DNA of 64,000 nucleotides from Saprospira grandis (GTDB taxonomy: Bacteria; Bacteroidota; Bacteroidia; Chitinophagales; Saprospiraceae), in the NCBI RefSeq assembly GCF_027594745.1, contig NZ_CP110854.1, positions 1,964,501-2,028,500 on the forward strand, written 5' to 3'. The position numbers were made by a program, and so were the translations under genes. Below are positions 1-7,969 of the stretch, one piece after another (position 1 is the stretch's first letter; every line of letters begins with the position of its first letter). The notes beneath the pieces were generated by a model that worked only from the letters and a program-made list of their open reading frames with translations, searched no databases and was not told where the DNA came from.

Positions 1-72
1 GGCCCAACTTATTTTAGGGGCCGCAAAAAGGCTAAGCCAAATGGTAAAAATATAAGCAGTTCGTACAAGCAT
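1..72 (-). CDS. 5' end of a secreted protein gene (partial)
   Basis: An ATG at 72 opens a frame that runs off the left edge with no stop. Its 24 visible residues start MLVRTAYIF and look like a signal peptide: one basic residue near the start, a hydrophobic core, then a small-residue region with Ala at the edge. Nothing of the mature protein is visible, so no function can be given. Bases 73-271 hold no gene; they contain a hairpin with arms CAGCCCTT/AAGGGCTG near 132-154 without a clear U-tract. Confidence 0.35.
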   Translation of the reverse strand, partial: MLVRTAYIFTIWLSLFAAPKISWA

Positions 73-271
73 GTAGGCGACATTTACTCCTGAAGCTGTA
101 CTGCTCGAGGAGCGCAACTTCAATCTGAGACAGCCCTTAAAAGAAGGGCTGTACATGATGGGGGCTAGCTGCTTTGGGGAAGGGGGCTGAAGTCGCAAGT
201 TCTTGCTCTAAAAGCGGCTTCTTTTGCAGCTTAAGCAAGATAAAAACTTTTGACTAGAATTTAGATTTTGC

Positions 272-688
272 CTAGGCCTGCTCTTCATACTCCACATAAT
301 TGCGGGGCGTTTCATAGAGGCGAACACCAATCTTAAATTTGGGATCTAGATGTTCTTTAAGAATTTTCCAGATCAGCCAACAGATATTTTCTGCGGTGGG
401 GTTAAGGGTTTTAAACTCTTCTACCTGTAAGTTGAGGTTTTTGTGGTCAAATTTGGCCTCAATCTTATGTTTAATGATATCATTGAGAATTTTGAGATCA
501 ATCACATAGCCTGTTTCGGGGTCTACAGGGCCAGTTACCTTAACCTCTAATTCATAATTGTGGCCATGATAATATTCATTATTGCAAAGGCCAAAAACCT
601 CTTCATTTTGTTCGGAGGTCCAGGCGGGATTATGTAGGCGGTGGGCAGCATTAAAGTGAGCCCGGCGATAAACAGACATTTGGCGCAT
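272..688 (-). CDS. queD: 6-carboxy/6-pyruvoyl-tetrahydropterin synthase family (QueD)
   Basis: Probable QueD, which converts dihydroneopterin triphosphate to 6-carboxytetrahydropterin in cytosolic queuosine (7-deazaguanine) synthesis. The 138-residue length suits the T-fold family. Visible residues are the zinc ligands His16 (in AHFNAAHRLH), His41 and His43 (YYHGHNYE), and Cys35 in the LCNN motif, a candidate nucleophile. Met4 is an alternative start nine bases downstream. No other queuosine gene is in the window, so a pyruvoyl-tetrahydropterin synthase role cannot be excluded from sequence alone. It lies 40 bp downstream of the lipoprotein gene on the same strand. Confidence 0.85.
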   Translation of the reverse strand: MRQMSVYRRAHFNAAHRLHNPAWTSEQNEEVFGLCNNEYYHGHNYELEVKVTGPVDPETGYVIDLKILNDIIKHKIEAKFDHKNLNLQVEEFKTLNPTAENICWLIWKILKEHLDPKFKIGVRLYETPRNYVEYEEQA

Positions 689-728
689 AGTAGTAGTTTT
701 GATCGTGAACTGATTTTAAAACAAACAG

Positions 729-1508
729 TTATTGGGCCTTAAGGTTTTTATTTTGAAAAAGGGCCTGAAATTCCTCGCTGCTCAGCCGTCTTTTTAGGCG
801 GCTATGTTGGCGGGCCGCATCAGAAATGCTTTTGATGTAGACCAAGCCGAGACCTTGGGCATAAATTTCTTGGCGTTGGCCTTGCATTTTCCAGTGGCCG
901 CCATTGATTGAGTCGTTGGTTTCTGAAAACTCTTCTACATCCAATTGGATGGCGGGCAGTTCTTGGCCCTCCCAACTAAAAGTAACGGCTTCTTTAGACA
1001 AGCTTCTGTTGCGGACAATATCATAAACAACTGCGGTATCGGGGGCTATGCTAAAATTAACCCAAAAGCGATATACCTGTCCCTCTTCTTGGGTAGGCTT
1101 AAAGGGGTAGAGAACGGGCTCTTTAATTTTGGCCGAGCTCGTATGGCTTTTTCCGCTGCTATCGGTTTGGAAGAAGCGGTAATCTTTAAGGATGGCCCCA
1201 TCTGCTAGGATTTGGCTGCGGAAAAACTGTTGTTGTTCTCCTTTTTGGTTGTAGTTGGTCCCTAACAAAAATTGGTTGCCCGCTTTATCATACACCGTAT
1301 TATAGAGCCAATAATCCGTTTGGCCCGTGCTATCATCTACATACTCATAGACCAAAGGTTCTTCTAGGGCTTTGATGGGAAAATAATAGGCTTTGATATT
1401 ATTGGCTTCTACCTCAGTGGCGGGCTGCTCCTCAGTTTTTGGAGCTTGAGGTTGGCAGGCGGAAAATAAAAACAGGCTAAGGGCAAGAGCCGAAAAAAGG
1501 GTTTTCAT
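729..1508 (-). CDS. Hypothetical lipoprotein
   Basis: A 259-residue protein of unknown function. I start it at the ATG at 1508 because the product then begins with a lipoprotein signal: MKTLF, a hydrophobic run, and a lipobox LFSAC with Cys at residue 18. The frame stays open upstream, but that part lies in the R1 repeat and has no signal-peptide character. After the Cys there is a Pro/Glu-rich linker, then a mixed beta-rich domain with many aromatic residues and no recognised catalytic motif. Probably membrane-anchored in the periplasm or outer membrane. Possibly expressed together with queD just downstream. Confidence 0.75.
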   Translation of the reverse strand: MKTLFSALALSLFLFSACQPQAPKTEEQPATEVEANNIKAYYFPIKALEEPLVYEYVDDSTGQTDYWLYNTVYDKAGNQFLLGTNYNQKGEQQQFFRSQILADGAILKDYRFFQTDSSGKSHTSSAKIKEPVLYPFKPTQEEGQVYRFWVNFSIAPDTAVVYDIVRNRSLSKEAVTFSWEGQELPAIQLDVEEFSETNDSINGGHWKMQGQRQEIYAQGLGLVYIKSISDAARQHSRLKRRLSSEEFQALFQNKNLKAQ

Positions 1509-1540
1509 ATAATTTATATTTTGGTTTGCTTCTGCGTTTT

Positions 1541-1842
1541 GCAGGCCCGGAGGGCCGCAGGCAATAGCCAGATTTAAACGCACTCACTTTTATAGTTTGC
1601 AGCAATTTCCCGCTAGTCGGCCCTATTTTCCTCGGCCATAGCGAAGGCTATGCCCTTAAAAAATAGCTGGCCTAGCAGAAAATTCATAGCAAACCATAGC
1701 CAAAGCAGCGCGATTAAATCTGGCTGAGGGATGGAAAGTGGGGCGGCGAAGCCGCAGACCAAGGCGCTTTGCGCCGCAGGGCCGAGCAGACCTGCGAGCC
1801 ACGACACAGCCCGACCCGCCCGCAGGGCGGGGCAGCCCCAAA
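1541..1842 (-). repeat. Multi-hairpin intergenic repeat R1 (with 160-bp insert)
   Basis: Minus orientation, type A. On the minus strand it reads GGGGCTGCCCC, a stem (CCGCCC/GGGCGG), the conserved GCTCGCAGGTCTGCTCGG linker, a GGCGCAAAGCGCC stem, a CGGC/GCCG stem and CCATCCCTCAGCC. The 160-bp hairpin at 1566-1725 follows, then a terminal GGCCCTCCGGGCC stem. It fills the gap between the sucD terminator and the lipoprotein gene. Confidence 0.85.
1566..1725. repeat. 160-bp long hairpin inside R1 (LH1)
   Basis: The arms AGCCAGATTTAA (1566-1577) and TTAAATCTGGCT (1714-1725) pair perfectly. Inside are a second stem (ATAGTTTG...CAAACCATAG and CCCGCTAG/CTAGCAG) and an apical CATAGC/GCTATG hairpin. LH2 at 52867-53026 has the same length and fold but different arm sequences, so pairing rather than sequence is kept. 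Confidence 0.8.
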
Positions 1843-1856
1843 TAAAAAGGAAATAT

Positions 1857-1892
1857 AAAAAAAGAGTCACCCCTCATAAAAAGAAGTGACCC
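1857..1892 (-). terminator. Intrinsic terminator of sucD
   Basis: On the minus strand, stem GGGTCAC/GTGACTC is followed by seven U. It lies 31 bases past the sucD stop. Confidence 0.75.
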
Positions 1893-1922
1893 TTTAGTCA
1901 GTCTGAGCATTATCTATGCTGC

Positions 1923-2804
1923 TTAAGCTTTAACAGCTTCTAGTGCTTTAACGATAGTTTCGCCAATTTGGGCGGGAGTATCGACAGTGATTACGCCACA
2001 TTCGCGGAGAATAGCGTATTTGGCTTCGGCAGTATCGTCTTTACCGCCAACGATGGCACCAGCATGGCCCATTTTGCGGCCTTTAGGAGCTGTTTTACCA
2101 GCAATAAAGCCCACAACGGGTTTAGTACCATGTTCCTTGATCCAACGAGCAGTTTCTACCTCCATTTGGCCTCCGATTTCGCCAATCATAACGATAGCGT
2201 CGGTGTCGGGATCTGCCATAAGAAGTTGTACGGCCTCAATCATGGGCGTGCCCAAAACGGGGTCACCACCAATACCGATACAAGTAGACTGGCCCAAACC
2301 GGCCTTAGTGACTTGGTCTACGGCCTCATAAGTGAGGGTACCAGATTTAGAAACGATACCAATGCGGCCGGGGTTGTGGATAAAGCCGGGCATGATACCT
2401 ACCTTGGCACCGCCGGGGGTAATAATACCGGGGCAGTTGGGGCCAATGAGGCGCACGCCTTTATCATTAACATAAGCCTTCACCTTCAACATGTCTTGCA
2501 CGGGAATGCCCTCTGTGATGCAAACGATGAGGTCTACACCAGCATCGGCAGCTTCCAAAACGGCATCAGCAGCAAAAGCTGGGGGGACAAAAATGATAGA
2601 AACATCGGCGCCAGTCTCTTTTACTGCATCTTCTACAGTATTAAAAACCGGGCGGTCCAAATGAGTAGTACCTCCTTTACCTGGAGTTACACCGGCTACC
2701 ACATTGGTGCCATATTCAATCATCTGTTGACCGTGGAAAGAGCCTTCCTTTCCGGTAAAACCTTGAACGACAATCTTAGAGTCTTTATTAACGAGTACCG
2801 ACAT
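1923..2804 (-). CDS. sucD: Succinyl-CoA synthetase alpha subunit
   Basis: TCA-cycle enzyme subunit: with SucC it interconverts succinyl-CoA and succinate with NTP formation, in the cytosol. The 293 residues are full length. An N-terminal CoA-binding Rossmann domain (VVQGFTGKEGSFHG) precedes a C-terminal ligase domain with the phospho-histidine motif GHAGAIVGG (His near 247). GPNCPG and the GGDPVLGT stretch are typical of the family. sucC is not adjacent, as is common in this phylum. The gene has its own promoter (2866-2896) and a terminator (1857-1892), so it appears to be monocistronic. Confidence 0.97.
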   Translation of the reverse strand: MSVLVNKDSKIVVQGFTGKEGSFHGQQMIEYGTNVVAGVTPGKGGTTHLDRPVFNTVEDAVKETGADVSIIFVPPAFAADAVLEAADAGVDLIVCITEGIPVQDMLKVKAYVNDKGVRLIGPNCPGIITPGGAKVGIMPGFIHNPGRIGIVSKSGTLTYEAVDQVTKAGLGQSTCIGIGGDPVLGTPMIEAVQLLMADPDTDAIVMIGEIGGQMEVETARWIKEHGTKPVVGFIAGKTAPKGRKMGHAGAIVGGKDDTAEAKYAILRECGVITVDTPAQIGETIVKALEAVKA

Positions 2805-2865
2805 GAAAAAAGGGTTTTAAAACAAGTGATATACAGAACGGGTTTTCCGCTCTTACAATTACCTT

Positions 2866-2896
2866 CAAATTTAGAAAATTATATTTAGCCTGCCAA
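2866..2896 (-). promoter_or_regulatory. Bacteroidota-type promoter of sucD
   Basis: On the minus strand, TTG followed by 20 bases and TAAATTTG, an exact match to TTG-N20-TAnnTTTG. The -7 box is about 60 bases upstream of the sucD ATG. Confidence 0.75.
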
Positions 2897-2903
2897 TTTC
2901 CCT

Positions 2904-3233
2904 CTAAGGTTTCTTTTGAATGATAAAGATATCCTCATCATCTTTTTTCATCAGATGCTCTTCTCGGGCAAATTGCTCGAGGTGGCGGTCATCGGTGCTC
3001 AGGTTTTCCCTTTTGCGGCTATCTTTTTCAATTTCGGCCTCAAAGTAGGCCTTTTTGGTTTGCAGTTCTTGCAAGGTTTTGTTGAGCCGATACTGGTTCA
3101 TGATGCTGTGCTGGTCAAAAAGCAGCATCCAAAAGCCATAGACAATCGCAGCCACCACATATTTGTTGCGGAGGCTGGGGGGCAGTTTGTCGATCCATGT
3201 CCGAATATTGATATCTAGTTTTTTTCTTGCCAT
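2904..3233 (-). CDS. FtsB/DivIC-family septum formation initiator
   Basis: A 109-residue bitopic membrane protein of the FtsB/DivIC family, a divisome component that pairs with FtsL through coiled coils. Order: a basic N-terminus (MARKKLDIN), one membrane segment near residues 27-43 (VVAAIVYGFWMLLF), then a Lys/Glu/Gln-rich coiled coil (MNQYRLNKTLQELQ onward) and the typical LEQFAREEHLMKK stretch. The start at 3233 is chosen because the longer frame upstream lies wholly inside repeat R2. R2 ends 11 bases before this ATG and fills the whole gap to the upstream FAH-family gene, so it would form the 5' UTR if both genes are co-transcribed. Confidence 0.85.
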   Translation of the reverse strand: MARKKLDINIRTWIDKLPPSLRNKYVVAAIVYGFWMLLFDQHSIMNQYRLNKTLQELQTKKAYFEAEIEKDSRKRENLSTDDRHLEQFAREEHLMKKDDEDIFIIQKKP

Positions 3234-3243
3234 AATTGCTTTG

Positions 3244-3413
3244 TTTTGGGGCTGCCCCTCGCCTATCGGCTCGGGTCGGGCTGTGTCAGGGCTCGCAAGC
3301 CTGCTCGGCCCTGCGCGGGCTGCGCCCGCTGGGTCTGCGGCTGCGCCGCCCCCTTTTCCATCCCTCAGCCGATACTGTGGGTCAAGGCCCACAGAAGAGG
3401 GCTAAAGCCCTCA
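3244..3413 (+). repeat. Multi-hairpin intergenic repeat R2
   Basis: Plus orientation, type A. Stems: CTCGCC...GGCTCGGG-like first stem, GCGGGC/GCCCGC second stem, CGGC/GCCG third stem, then CTGTGGG/CCCACAG and AGGGCT/AGCCCT at the end. It fills the gap between two minus-strand genes. Confidence 0.85.
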
Positions 3414-3420
3414 TAAAAGT

Positions 3421-4035
3421 TTAGCGAATTTCGCAGCTTAGTAATTCTTGGCCCTTCAAAAAGCCTTTATACTCTTGGCCTTGGGCAATGGGGCCCACGC
3501 CAGCCGGCGTTCCTGTAAATATAAGGTCTCCCTTTTGCAAACTGAAAAACTTAGAGACATAAGCAATTAAATTGTCTATATCTGTAATCATCTTGCGGCT
3601 ATCGCCCTGCTGAACGCTTTGGCCGTCTTGCTGTAGCTCAAAACAATAATGGCCCTCGGCTTCTTGGGCCTCGGCCTTGGGCAAAAAGCGGCCCACAATA
3701 GCCGAATGATCAAAGGCCTTGGCAATTTCCCAAGGATGCCCCTTTTCTTTGCATTTGCTCTGTAAATCTCTGGCCGTTAGGTCTATGCCCAAACTCACTT
3801 CCTCATAATATTTATGGGCAAATTTTGGCGCCACCGATTTGCCCGTTCGGCAAATCTTAATCACCAACTCTAGCTCATAATGAATGTCTTGGCTAAAGTC
3901 CGGATAATAAAAGGCTTTGCCGTCTTTCAATAAGGCCGTGCTGGGCTTCATAAAAATGAGCGGCTGCTTGGGCAAGGCATTATTTAATTCTGCGGCATGC
4001 TCGGCATAATTACGCCCTATACAAATGATTTTCAT
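3421..4035 (-). CDS. Fumarylacetoacetate hydrolase family protein
   Basis: A 204-residue FAH-fold hydrolase/decarboxylase of the short (YcgM/FAHD1-like) type. Members hydrolyse acylpyruvates or decarboxylate oxaloacetate with a divalent metal. Visible: the N-terminal KIICIGRNYAEHAAE motif, FMKPSTALL, metal-ligand acids in DIHYELELVIKI and LGIDLTARDLQ, and the late FTGTPAGVGP motif. The substrate cannot be told from the sequence. The bases upstream of the ATG lead into the 4.1-4.4 kb RNA region, and the gene may be co-transcribed with the FtsB-like gene. Confidence 0.88.
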   Translation of the reverse strand: MKIICIGRNYAEHAAELNNALPKQPLIFMKPSTALLKDGKAFYYPDFSQDIHYELELVIKICRTGKSVAPKFAHKYYEEVSLGIDLTARDLQSKCKEKGHPWEIAKAFDHSAIVGRFLPKAEAQEAEGHYCFELQQDGQSVQQGDSRKMITDIDNLIAYVSKFFSLQKGDLIFTGTPAGVGPIAQGQEYKGFLKGQELLSCEIR

Positions 4036-4131
4036 AAGCTTTTAGCTGATAAAAGCGGCTATCGCCAACTATTTGTTTGAAAAAATGTAAACAAAAAGCT
4101 GCAAAAGTTTTCAAATTACTCCTTTTTGTTT

Positions 4132-4311
4132 TACCTTTGAAACAGCGGGAAAAGGGAAGTTCACCGCTCAACTTTAGTCATAGAACAAAGGTTTAGACGC
4201 CTTTGCACTATTTCAATTCAATAGAAAAAGTTCTTATCGTTTTAGTGTAGGTCTTTTAATTGTTGTCTCATTTGTCTGTCTAGAGAAGCCTTAGGGCTTC
4301 TCTTTTTTTTT
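4132..4311 (+). ncRNA. Candidate orphan small RNA (~165 nt)
   Basis: A TACCTTTG -7 box (4132-4139; the -33 element is weak) is followed by about 140 bases with no credible reading frame and a strong intrinsic terminator at 4282-4311. The transcript would start near 4146. A small stem CAGCGG/CCGCT is near its 5' end. The next gene is a tRNA on the other strand, so this unit has no protein gene to serve. It matches no RNA family I can name; expression is inferred only. Confidence 0.4.
4282..4311 (+). terminator. Intrinsic terminator
   Basis: Stem AGAGAAGCC/GGCTTCTCT followed by a run of U. It ends the candidate small RNA; no + strand protein gene lies upstream. Confidence 0.8.
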
Positions 4312-4365
4312 GCCTATCTACCCAAAACAAAAAAGCCTCAATATCCAGCAGGAGATTGAGGCAGG

Positions 4366-4439
4366 TGGTCCCACTTGGGCTCGAACCAAGGACCCACTGA
4401 TTATGAGTCAGTTGCTCTAACCGACTGAGCTATAGGACC
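4366..4439 (-). tRNA. tRNA with anticodon CAU (Met or Ile2)
   Basis: Complete cloverleaf on the minus strand: acceptor GGTCCTA/TGGGACC, D stem GCTC/GAGC, anticodon stem ACTGA/TCAGT with loop CTCATAA (anticodon CAT), and T arm CTTGG-TTCGAGC-CCAAG. The discriminator is A and the 3' CCA is not encoded. Loop CTCATAA occurs both in elongator tRNA-Met and in tRNA-Ile2, whose C34 is modified to lysidine, so the identity is left open. The acceptor pairs fully, so it is not the initiator type. Confidence 0.95.
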
Positions 4440-4518
4440 ATTTTTTCGCAAACCTCGGTTTTTTCATTAGTTTGCGAACACAAAAGTAAGAACTAATTTT
4501 TTTAGGACCTAAAAAACG

Positions 4519-5166
4519 ATGCAAAATATTATGCTTTTTCCCAAAAACATACTTTTTGACCTTGGCGGGGTGATGCTCAACCTCGATATTCCCCGAACAA
4601 TGGCTTGCTTTAAAAGCTTGGCCGGCAGCGAGGAAGAATTTAACCGCATTTTTGGCCTTTTGGCCCAAGAGGAGCATTTTGAGCGTTTTGAAAGAGGCCA
4701 AATTTCAGCCGATGATTTTTTGGCCCGCTTTGTCGATTTAGCCAAGCGCCCTATAGATAAGGCCCAAGCTAAAATGGCCTGGAACGCCATGTTGCTCGAT
4801 CTGCCCGCCCAGCGCATCAATAGCCTACAAAAGTTGCGGGCCAAAGGGCACCGCCTCTTTTTGCTCAGCAATATTAACGAGATCCATTTGGAGGAGGTCC
4901 GCAAAATTATTCGAGAGCAACATGGCGCTCTTGACTTTGATGGCCTTTTTGAAAAAGCCTATTACTCGCATGAAATTGGGCGGCGCAAACCAGACATAGC
5001 CACTTATCAGTGGTTGGCCGAGGATGCGGGCATTTTGGCCCAAGACACTTTATTTGTAGATGATAATGCCGATAATATAAAAGGCGCCCGAGAAGCAGGC
5101 TTCTGGGCGCAATTGCATTTGGCCAATACTGATTTGGAACGGGCCATGGCCAATTACCTAAAGTAA
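4519..5166 (+). CDS. HAD superfamily hydrolase
   Basis: A 215-residue cytosolic HAD-family phosphatase-like protein resembling the YihX group. Motif I is FDLGGV, with Asp14 as the expected nucleophile; the usual second Asp two residues later is Gly, as in other DLGG/DLGN-type members. Motif II is LLSN (Ser), motif III the Lys in RRKPD, and motif IV VDDNADN. The helical cap lies between motifs I and II. Met5 is an alternative start. The substrate is unknown; sugar phosphates are typical for the group. Confidence 0.85.
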   Translation: MQNIMLFPKNILFDLGGVMLNLDIPRTMACFKSLAGSEEEFNRIFGLLAQEEHFERFERGQISADDFLARFVDLAKRPIDKAQAKMAWNAMLLDLPAQRINSLQKLRAKGHRLFLLSNINEIHLEEVRKIIREQHGALDFDGLFEKAYYSHEIGRRKPDIATYQWLAEDAGILAQDTLFVDDNADNIKGAREAGFWAQLHLANTDLERAMANYLK

Positions 5167-5185
5167 TAGGCCCTATTTTTTGGAT

Positions 5186-5328
5186 GGGACAGGCGGCGAA
5201 GCCGCCGCAGGCCTAGCTGCCTGTAGGGGTGGCCCAAAGGGCCAGACCAAAGCGCTTTAGCGCTGCAGGGCCGAGCAGACCTGCGAGCCCCGGAAGGGAG
5301 CGGCCGCCAAAGGCGGCAGGCCCCAAAA
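5186..5328 (-). repeat. Multi-hairpin intergenic repeat R3
   Basis: Minus orientation, type B. Stems on the minus strand: CCGCC/GGCGG, AGCGC/GCGCT, GGCCC/GGGCC, and a terminal GGCGGC/GCCGCC. It lies between convergent genes. Confidence 0.8.
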
Positions 5329-5332
5329 CCTT

Positions 5333-6151
5333 TTACTTATCGCCTAAAATCAGGGGGAGGCCCTTATCGCCTCCTCCTACCACAATCACCTTGGTGTTGG
5401 GCGAATTGGCGAGTTGGAGCGTGGCTTCAATCCCTTTTTCGGTCAAAATCTTATCGTTCAAACTTTGGGTAAGAATTTGGTTGGCCTCGGCCTTGGCGCT
5501 AGCCTCGATGAGGATCCGCTCTTTTTCCTTGCGTTCTTGGGCCAAAATATATTCATACTTCAGGGCCTTTTGTTCGGCCTCAATTTTTTCTTCAATGGCG
5601 CGGCGCACCTTATCGGGCAGCTCGATATCGCGGATCAAAACGGCTCTTAGATCGATAAAATTAGTGGCCAAAATTTTCTCCAAATCGGTTTGGATGAGCC
5701 CTTGGACCTCATCTCTTTTGGTGGAGTAAAGCTCTTCGGGTTTATAGCGGCCGATGATGGTCCGCACCGCAGAGCGCACCTCAGGCTTAACCAAAGTATT
5801 CATATAGTTCTCGCCAAATTGCTCGTGCAAATGCCCAATTTTATCAAAAGAGGGGTTAATTCGGACCGTCAAATCGAGTTGGATATTTAGGCCATTGCTC
5901 GACAAAACCGTCATGCTTTCCTCCAGTTGTTGCTCCCGTACATCATAAATATACATGCTGTTCCAGGGGGCCAAAACATGAAAACCGGGGGCATAAGTTT
6001 TCTCTTTGTCAATTCCTTTTCCGAAGGGTTGGAAGAGCACCCCTCTAAAGCCCGCATCAATGGTCAGAAAGGTACTATTGACCAAAACGAGGGTAAAAAT
6101 GGCGATGACTAGGCCAATCACGCCAAAAATAATCAATCGACTGTTGTTCAT
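5333..6151 (-). CDS. Prohibitin-like SPFH/band-7 membrane protein
   Basis: A 272-residue band-7 protein. One N-terminal membrane segment (LIIFGVIGLVIAIFTLVLV) is followed by the SPFH domain (DAGFRGVLFQPFGK through the RAVLIRDIELPDKVRRAIE motif) and a C-terminal Glu/Lys/Ala-rich coiled coil (EQKALKYEYILAQERKEKE). These features fit prohibitins, which form ring-like membrane scaffolds, often with FtsH protease. No protease neighbour is present here. It is separated from coaE by 64 bases on the same strand. Confidence 0.9.
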   Translation of the reverse strand: MNNSRLIIFGVIGLVIAIFTLVLVNSTFLTIDAGFRGVLFQPFGKGIDKEKTYAPGFHVLAPWNSMYIYDVREQQLEESMTVLSSNGLNIQLDLTVRINPSFDKIGHLHEQFGENYMNTLVKPEVRSAVRTIIGRYKPEELYSTKRDEVQGLIQTDLEKILATNFIDLRAVLIRDIELPDKVRRAIEEKIEAEQKALKYEYILAQERKEKERILIEASAKAEANQILTQSLNDKILTEKGIEATLQLANSPNTKVIVVGGGDKGLPLILGDK

Positions 6152-6215
6152 ATTTTCTGTAGTTTGTTATGAGGATATAATGGAGATCCAATTAAAAAAA
6201 TTCCCATTTTATGGG

Positions 6216-6827
6216 CTATTCGGGCTTAGATTGGGCCAATTTACTAATTTCTTGATCTAGTTTTTGTACTTGCAGTTGCAAAGCTTCTAGGCTGCTATTT
6301 TCCAGAATATAATCGGCTCTTTTGATTTTTTCTTCTTCGGGCCATTGGTTATTGATGCGGGCCAAAACGGCGGCTTTTGTCAGATTATCTCTGGCCATCA
6401 CCCGGCTAATTCGCAGCTCGAGCGGAGCCGTAACCACAATAATTTTATCAAATTGATCGGCCAAATTAGCCTCAAAAATAAGGGCGGCTTCTTTCAGGCA
6501 ATACGGATGTCCAGCCTCTTGCATTTGCGCCTGCCAAGCCTGCGTATCTCGCTTGACCGCCGGATGTACCAAGCCGTTGAGTTGGGCCAAAGCGGCCTTG
6601 TCCTTAAAGACTTTTTCAGCCAAATAAGGGCGATTGAGCCCCCCAGCGGGATCATAAGTATCGGGACCAAAAGCGGCAATCAAATCTTGCTGCAATTTCT
6701 GGTCATTTTGCATCAGCCATTTCGCCCGTTTGTCGGCATCATAAAGCGGTACGCCCAAGGCTTCAAAAAAGCGGGCGGCGGTACTTTTTCCACTTCCAAT
6801 TCCGCCAGTAATTCCAATTTTCAACAT
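6216..6827 (-). CDS. coaE: Dephospho-CoA kinase
   Basis: Last step of coenzyme A synthesis: ATP-dependent phosphorylation of the 3'-OH of dephospho-CoA. The 203 residues match the usual length. The P-loop GGIGSGKST lies at residues 8-16, the LYDADK motif near 29-34 carries the catalytic Asp, and the LIFEA and DNLT...R regions match the lid and CoA domains. It is cytosolic. R4 lies immediately upstream, so its promoter must lie in or beyond the repeat. Confidence 0.95.
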   Translation of the reverse strand: MLKIGITGGIGSGKSTAARFFEALGVPLYDADKRAKWLMQNDQKLQQDLIAAFGPDTYDPAGGLNRPYLAEKVFKDKAALAQLNGLVHPAVKRDTQAWQAQMQEAGHPYCLKEAALIFEANLADQFDKIIVVTAPLELRISRVMARDNLTKAAVLARINNQWPEEEKIKRADYILENSSLEALQLQVQKLDQEISKLAQSKPE

Positions 6828-6848
6828 GATTTTTTTTCATTTTGTTTA

Positions 6849-7019
6849 TTTGGGGCTGCCCCAGCCTTCGGCTGGGTCGGGCCATTGCGCAGCTCGCAAG
6901 TCTGCTCGGCCCTGCAGCCCTACGGGCTTTGGTCTGCCGCCTTCGGCGGCCCTGCTACAGCCCCTCAGCCGCGTCGCTGCGCTCCTTTGCGGCGGCTTCG
7001 CCGCCTGCTAGATGCAGGC
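6849..7019 (+). repeat. Multi-hairpin intergenic repeat R4
   Basis: Plus orientation, type A. Stems: CAGCC/GGCTG, GCCC/GGGC, CCGCC/GGCGG, and terminal GGCGGC/GCCGCC. It sits between the divergent coaE and hemD. Confidence 0.85.
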
Positions 7020-7077
7020 AAAGCGCCTTGCTCTTGTAAAATGGCATAAAAAGCTTTAGCTTTCAAAAAAGAAGGAG

Positions 7078-7743
7078 ATGCAAAAAATTTTTATTTCCAG
7101 AAAACTAGCCGAGCAGAGTGACTTTAGGCGCTTATTGGCTAATCGGGCAGAGCTCATAGATTACTCTCTATTAAGGTTTCGGCCCACTAACTTCAGTTGG
7201 CCCAAAGATACGGACTGTTATTTTTTTTACAGCCCCAGAGGGCTGCGCTATGCTTTGGACCAATGGAAAAAACCCTGGGAGCAGCTTCCTTTGATTGCTG
7301 CTTTGGGGCCAGCAACAGCCGCAGTACTTGAAGAAATTGGACAAAGGGCAGATTTTATTGGTTCTGGCCGGCCAGCCCCTACTGCCCTAGCCTTTAAAGA
7401 ATGGCTGGGCCAAAAAAGCGTTTGCTTTTTTCGGGCCGAACAATCTAAACGCTCTATTCAGCAACTGCTCAAAGGAGAAATTTTGGCCAAGGAACGCATT
7501 GTTTATAGCAACCAAGCCAAAACCCAATTTGCCGACAGCCAAGCCGATATTTTAGTGTTGACCAGCCCACTCAATGCCGAAACCTATTTAAAGGCCTACC
7601 CCAAAAGGAAAAATCAAGAAATTCTGGTCATTGGACGTAGCACGGCCCAAAAACTCATGGAAATGGGCTATAGCGATTTTCATTTGGCTACGGCCCCCAA
7701 AGAAGAGGCCCTCGCCCAATACTGCCTGCGCTACTTATTATAA
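7078..7743 (+). CDS. hemD: Uroporphyrinogen-III synthase
   Basis: Cyclises hydroxymethylbilane to uroporphyrinogen III in tetrapyrrole synthesis. The family is poorly conserved. The 221-residue length, the two-lobed alpha/beta layout, CYFFYSPRGLRYAL in the first lobe, the ALGPATAAVLEEIG motif, and ILVLTSPLNAETYL followed by ILVIGRSTAQKLMEMG in the second lobe support the call. The start at 7078 has an AAGGAG just upstream, unusually Shine-Dalgarno-like for this phylum. No other heme gene is adjacent, although heme A synthase is at 25-26.5 kb. Confidence 0.82.
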   Translation: MQKIFISRKLAEQSDFRRLLANRAELIDYSLLRFRPTNFSWPKDTDCYFFYSPRGLRYALDQWKKPWEQLPLIAALGPATAAVLEEIGQRADFIGSGRPAPTALAFKEWLGQKSVCFFRAEQSKRSIQQLLKGEILAKERIVYSNQAKTQFADSQADILVLTSPLNAETYLKAYPKRKNQEILVIGRSTAQKLMEMGYSDFHLATAPKEEALAQYCLRYLL

Positions 7744-7825
7744 GCATTTGGCAGCTAGCAGAAGCAGAATTAGCCACAAATTGTTTTTTATTTTATTTTT
7801 TTTTGCTAAAAATTGCAACAAAAAG

Positions 7826-7856
7826 TTGCACTACTAGTAAAAGCCCTGTACATTTG
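7826..7856 (+). promoter_or_regulatory. Bacteroidota-type promoter of recA
   Basis: TTG (7826-7828), 20 bases, then TACATTTG (7849-7856). It implies a leader of about 105 bases. A TGCAAC/GTTGCA inverted repeat overlaps the -33 element and could be an operator. Confidence 0.75.
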
Positions 7857-7969
7857 GTTCATAACAAAAAGAAATAAAAGTTTTTGCGGGCAGGCTTGCG
7901 GCTTTTACTGGAAAAACTTAACTTTATCGTATACTTTAGATTTTTACTTGGCTATAAATACAAAATGAG

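Noticed and set aside
1613..1910. Open frames translating to ...AGRAVSQLAGLLGP... inside the repeat (similar frames in most other copies)
   Set aside because: These frames exist only because the GC-rich repeat lacks stops. They recur in both orientations, have no start context, and their sequence follows the hairpin arms.
1968..2888. A 306-residue + strand frame antisense to sucD
   Set aside because: It is a shadow of the highly conserved sucD gene; it has no recognisable domain.
4366..4439. Initiator tRNA-fMet
   Set aside because: The first acceptor pair is a normal G-C and the anticodon stem lacks the three G-C pairs of initiators; elongator Met or Ile2 fits better.
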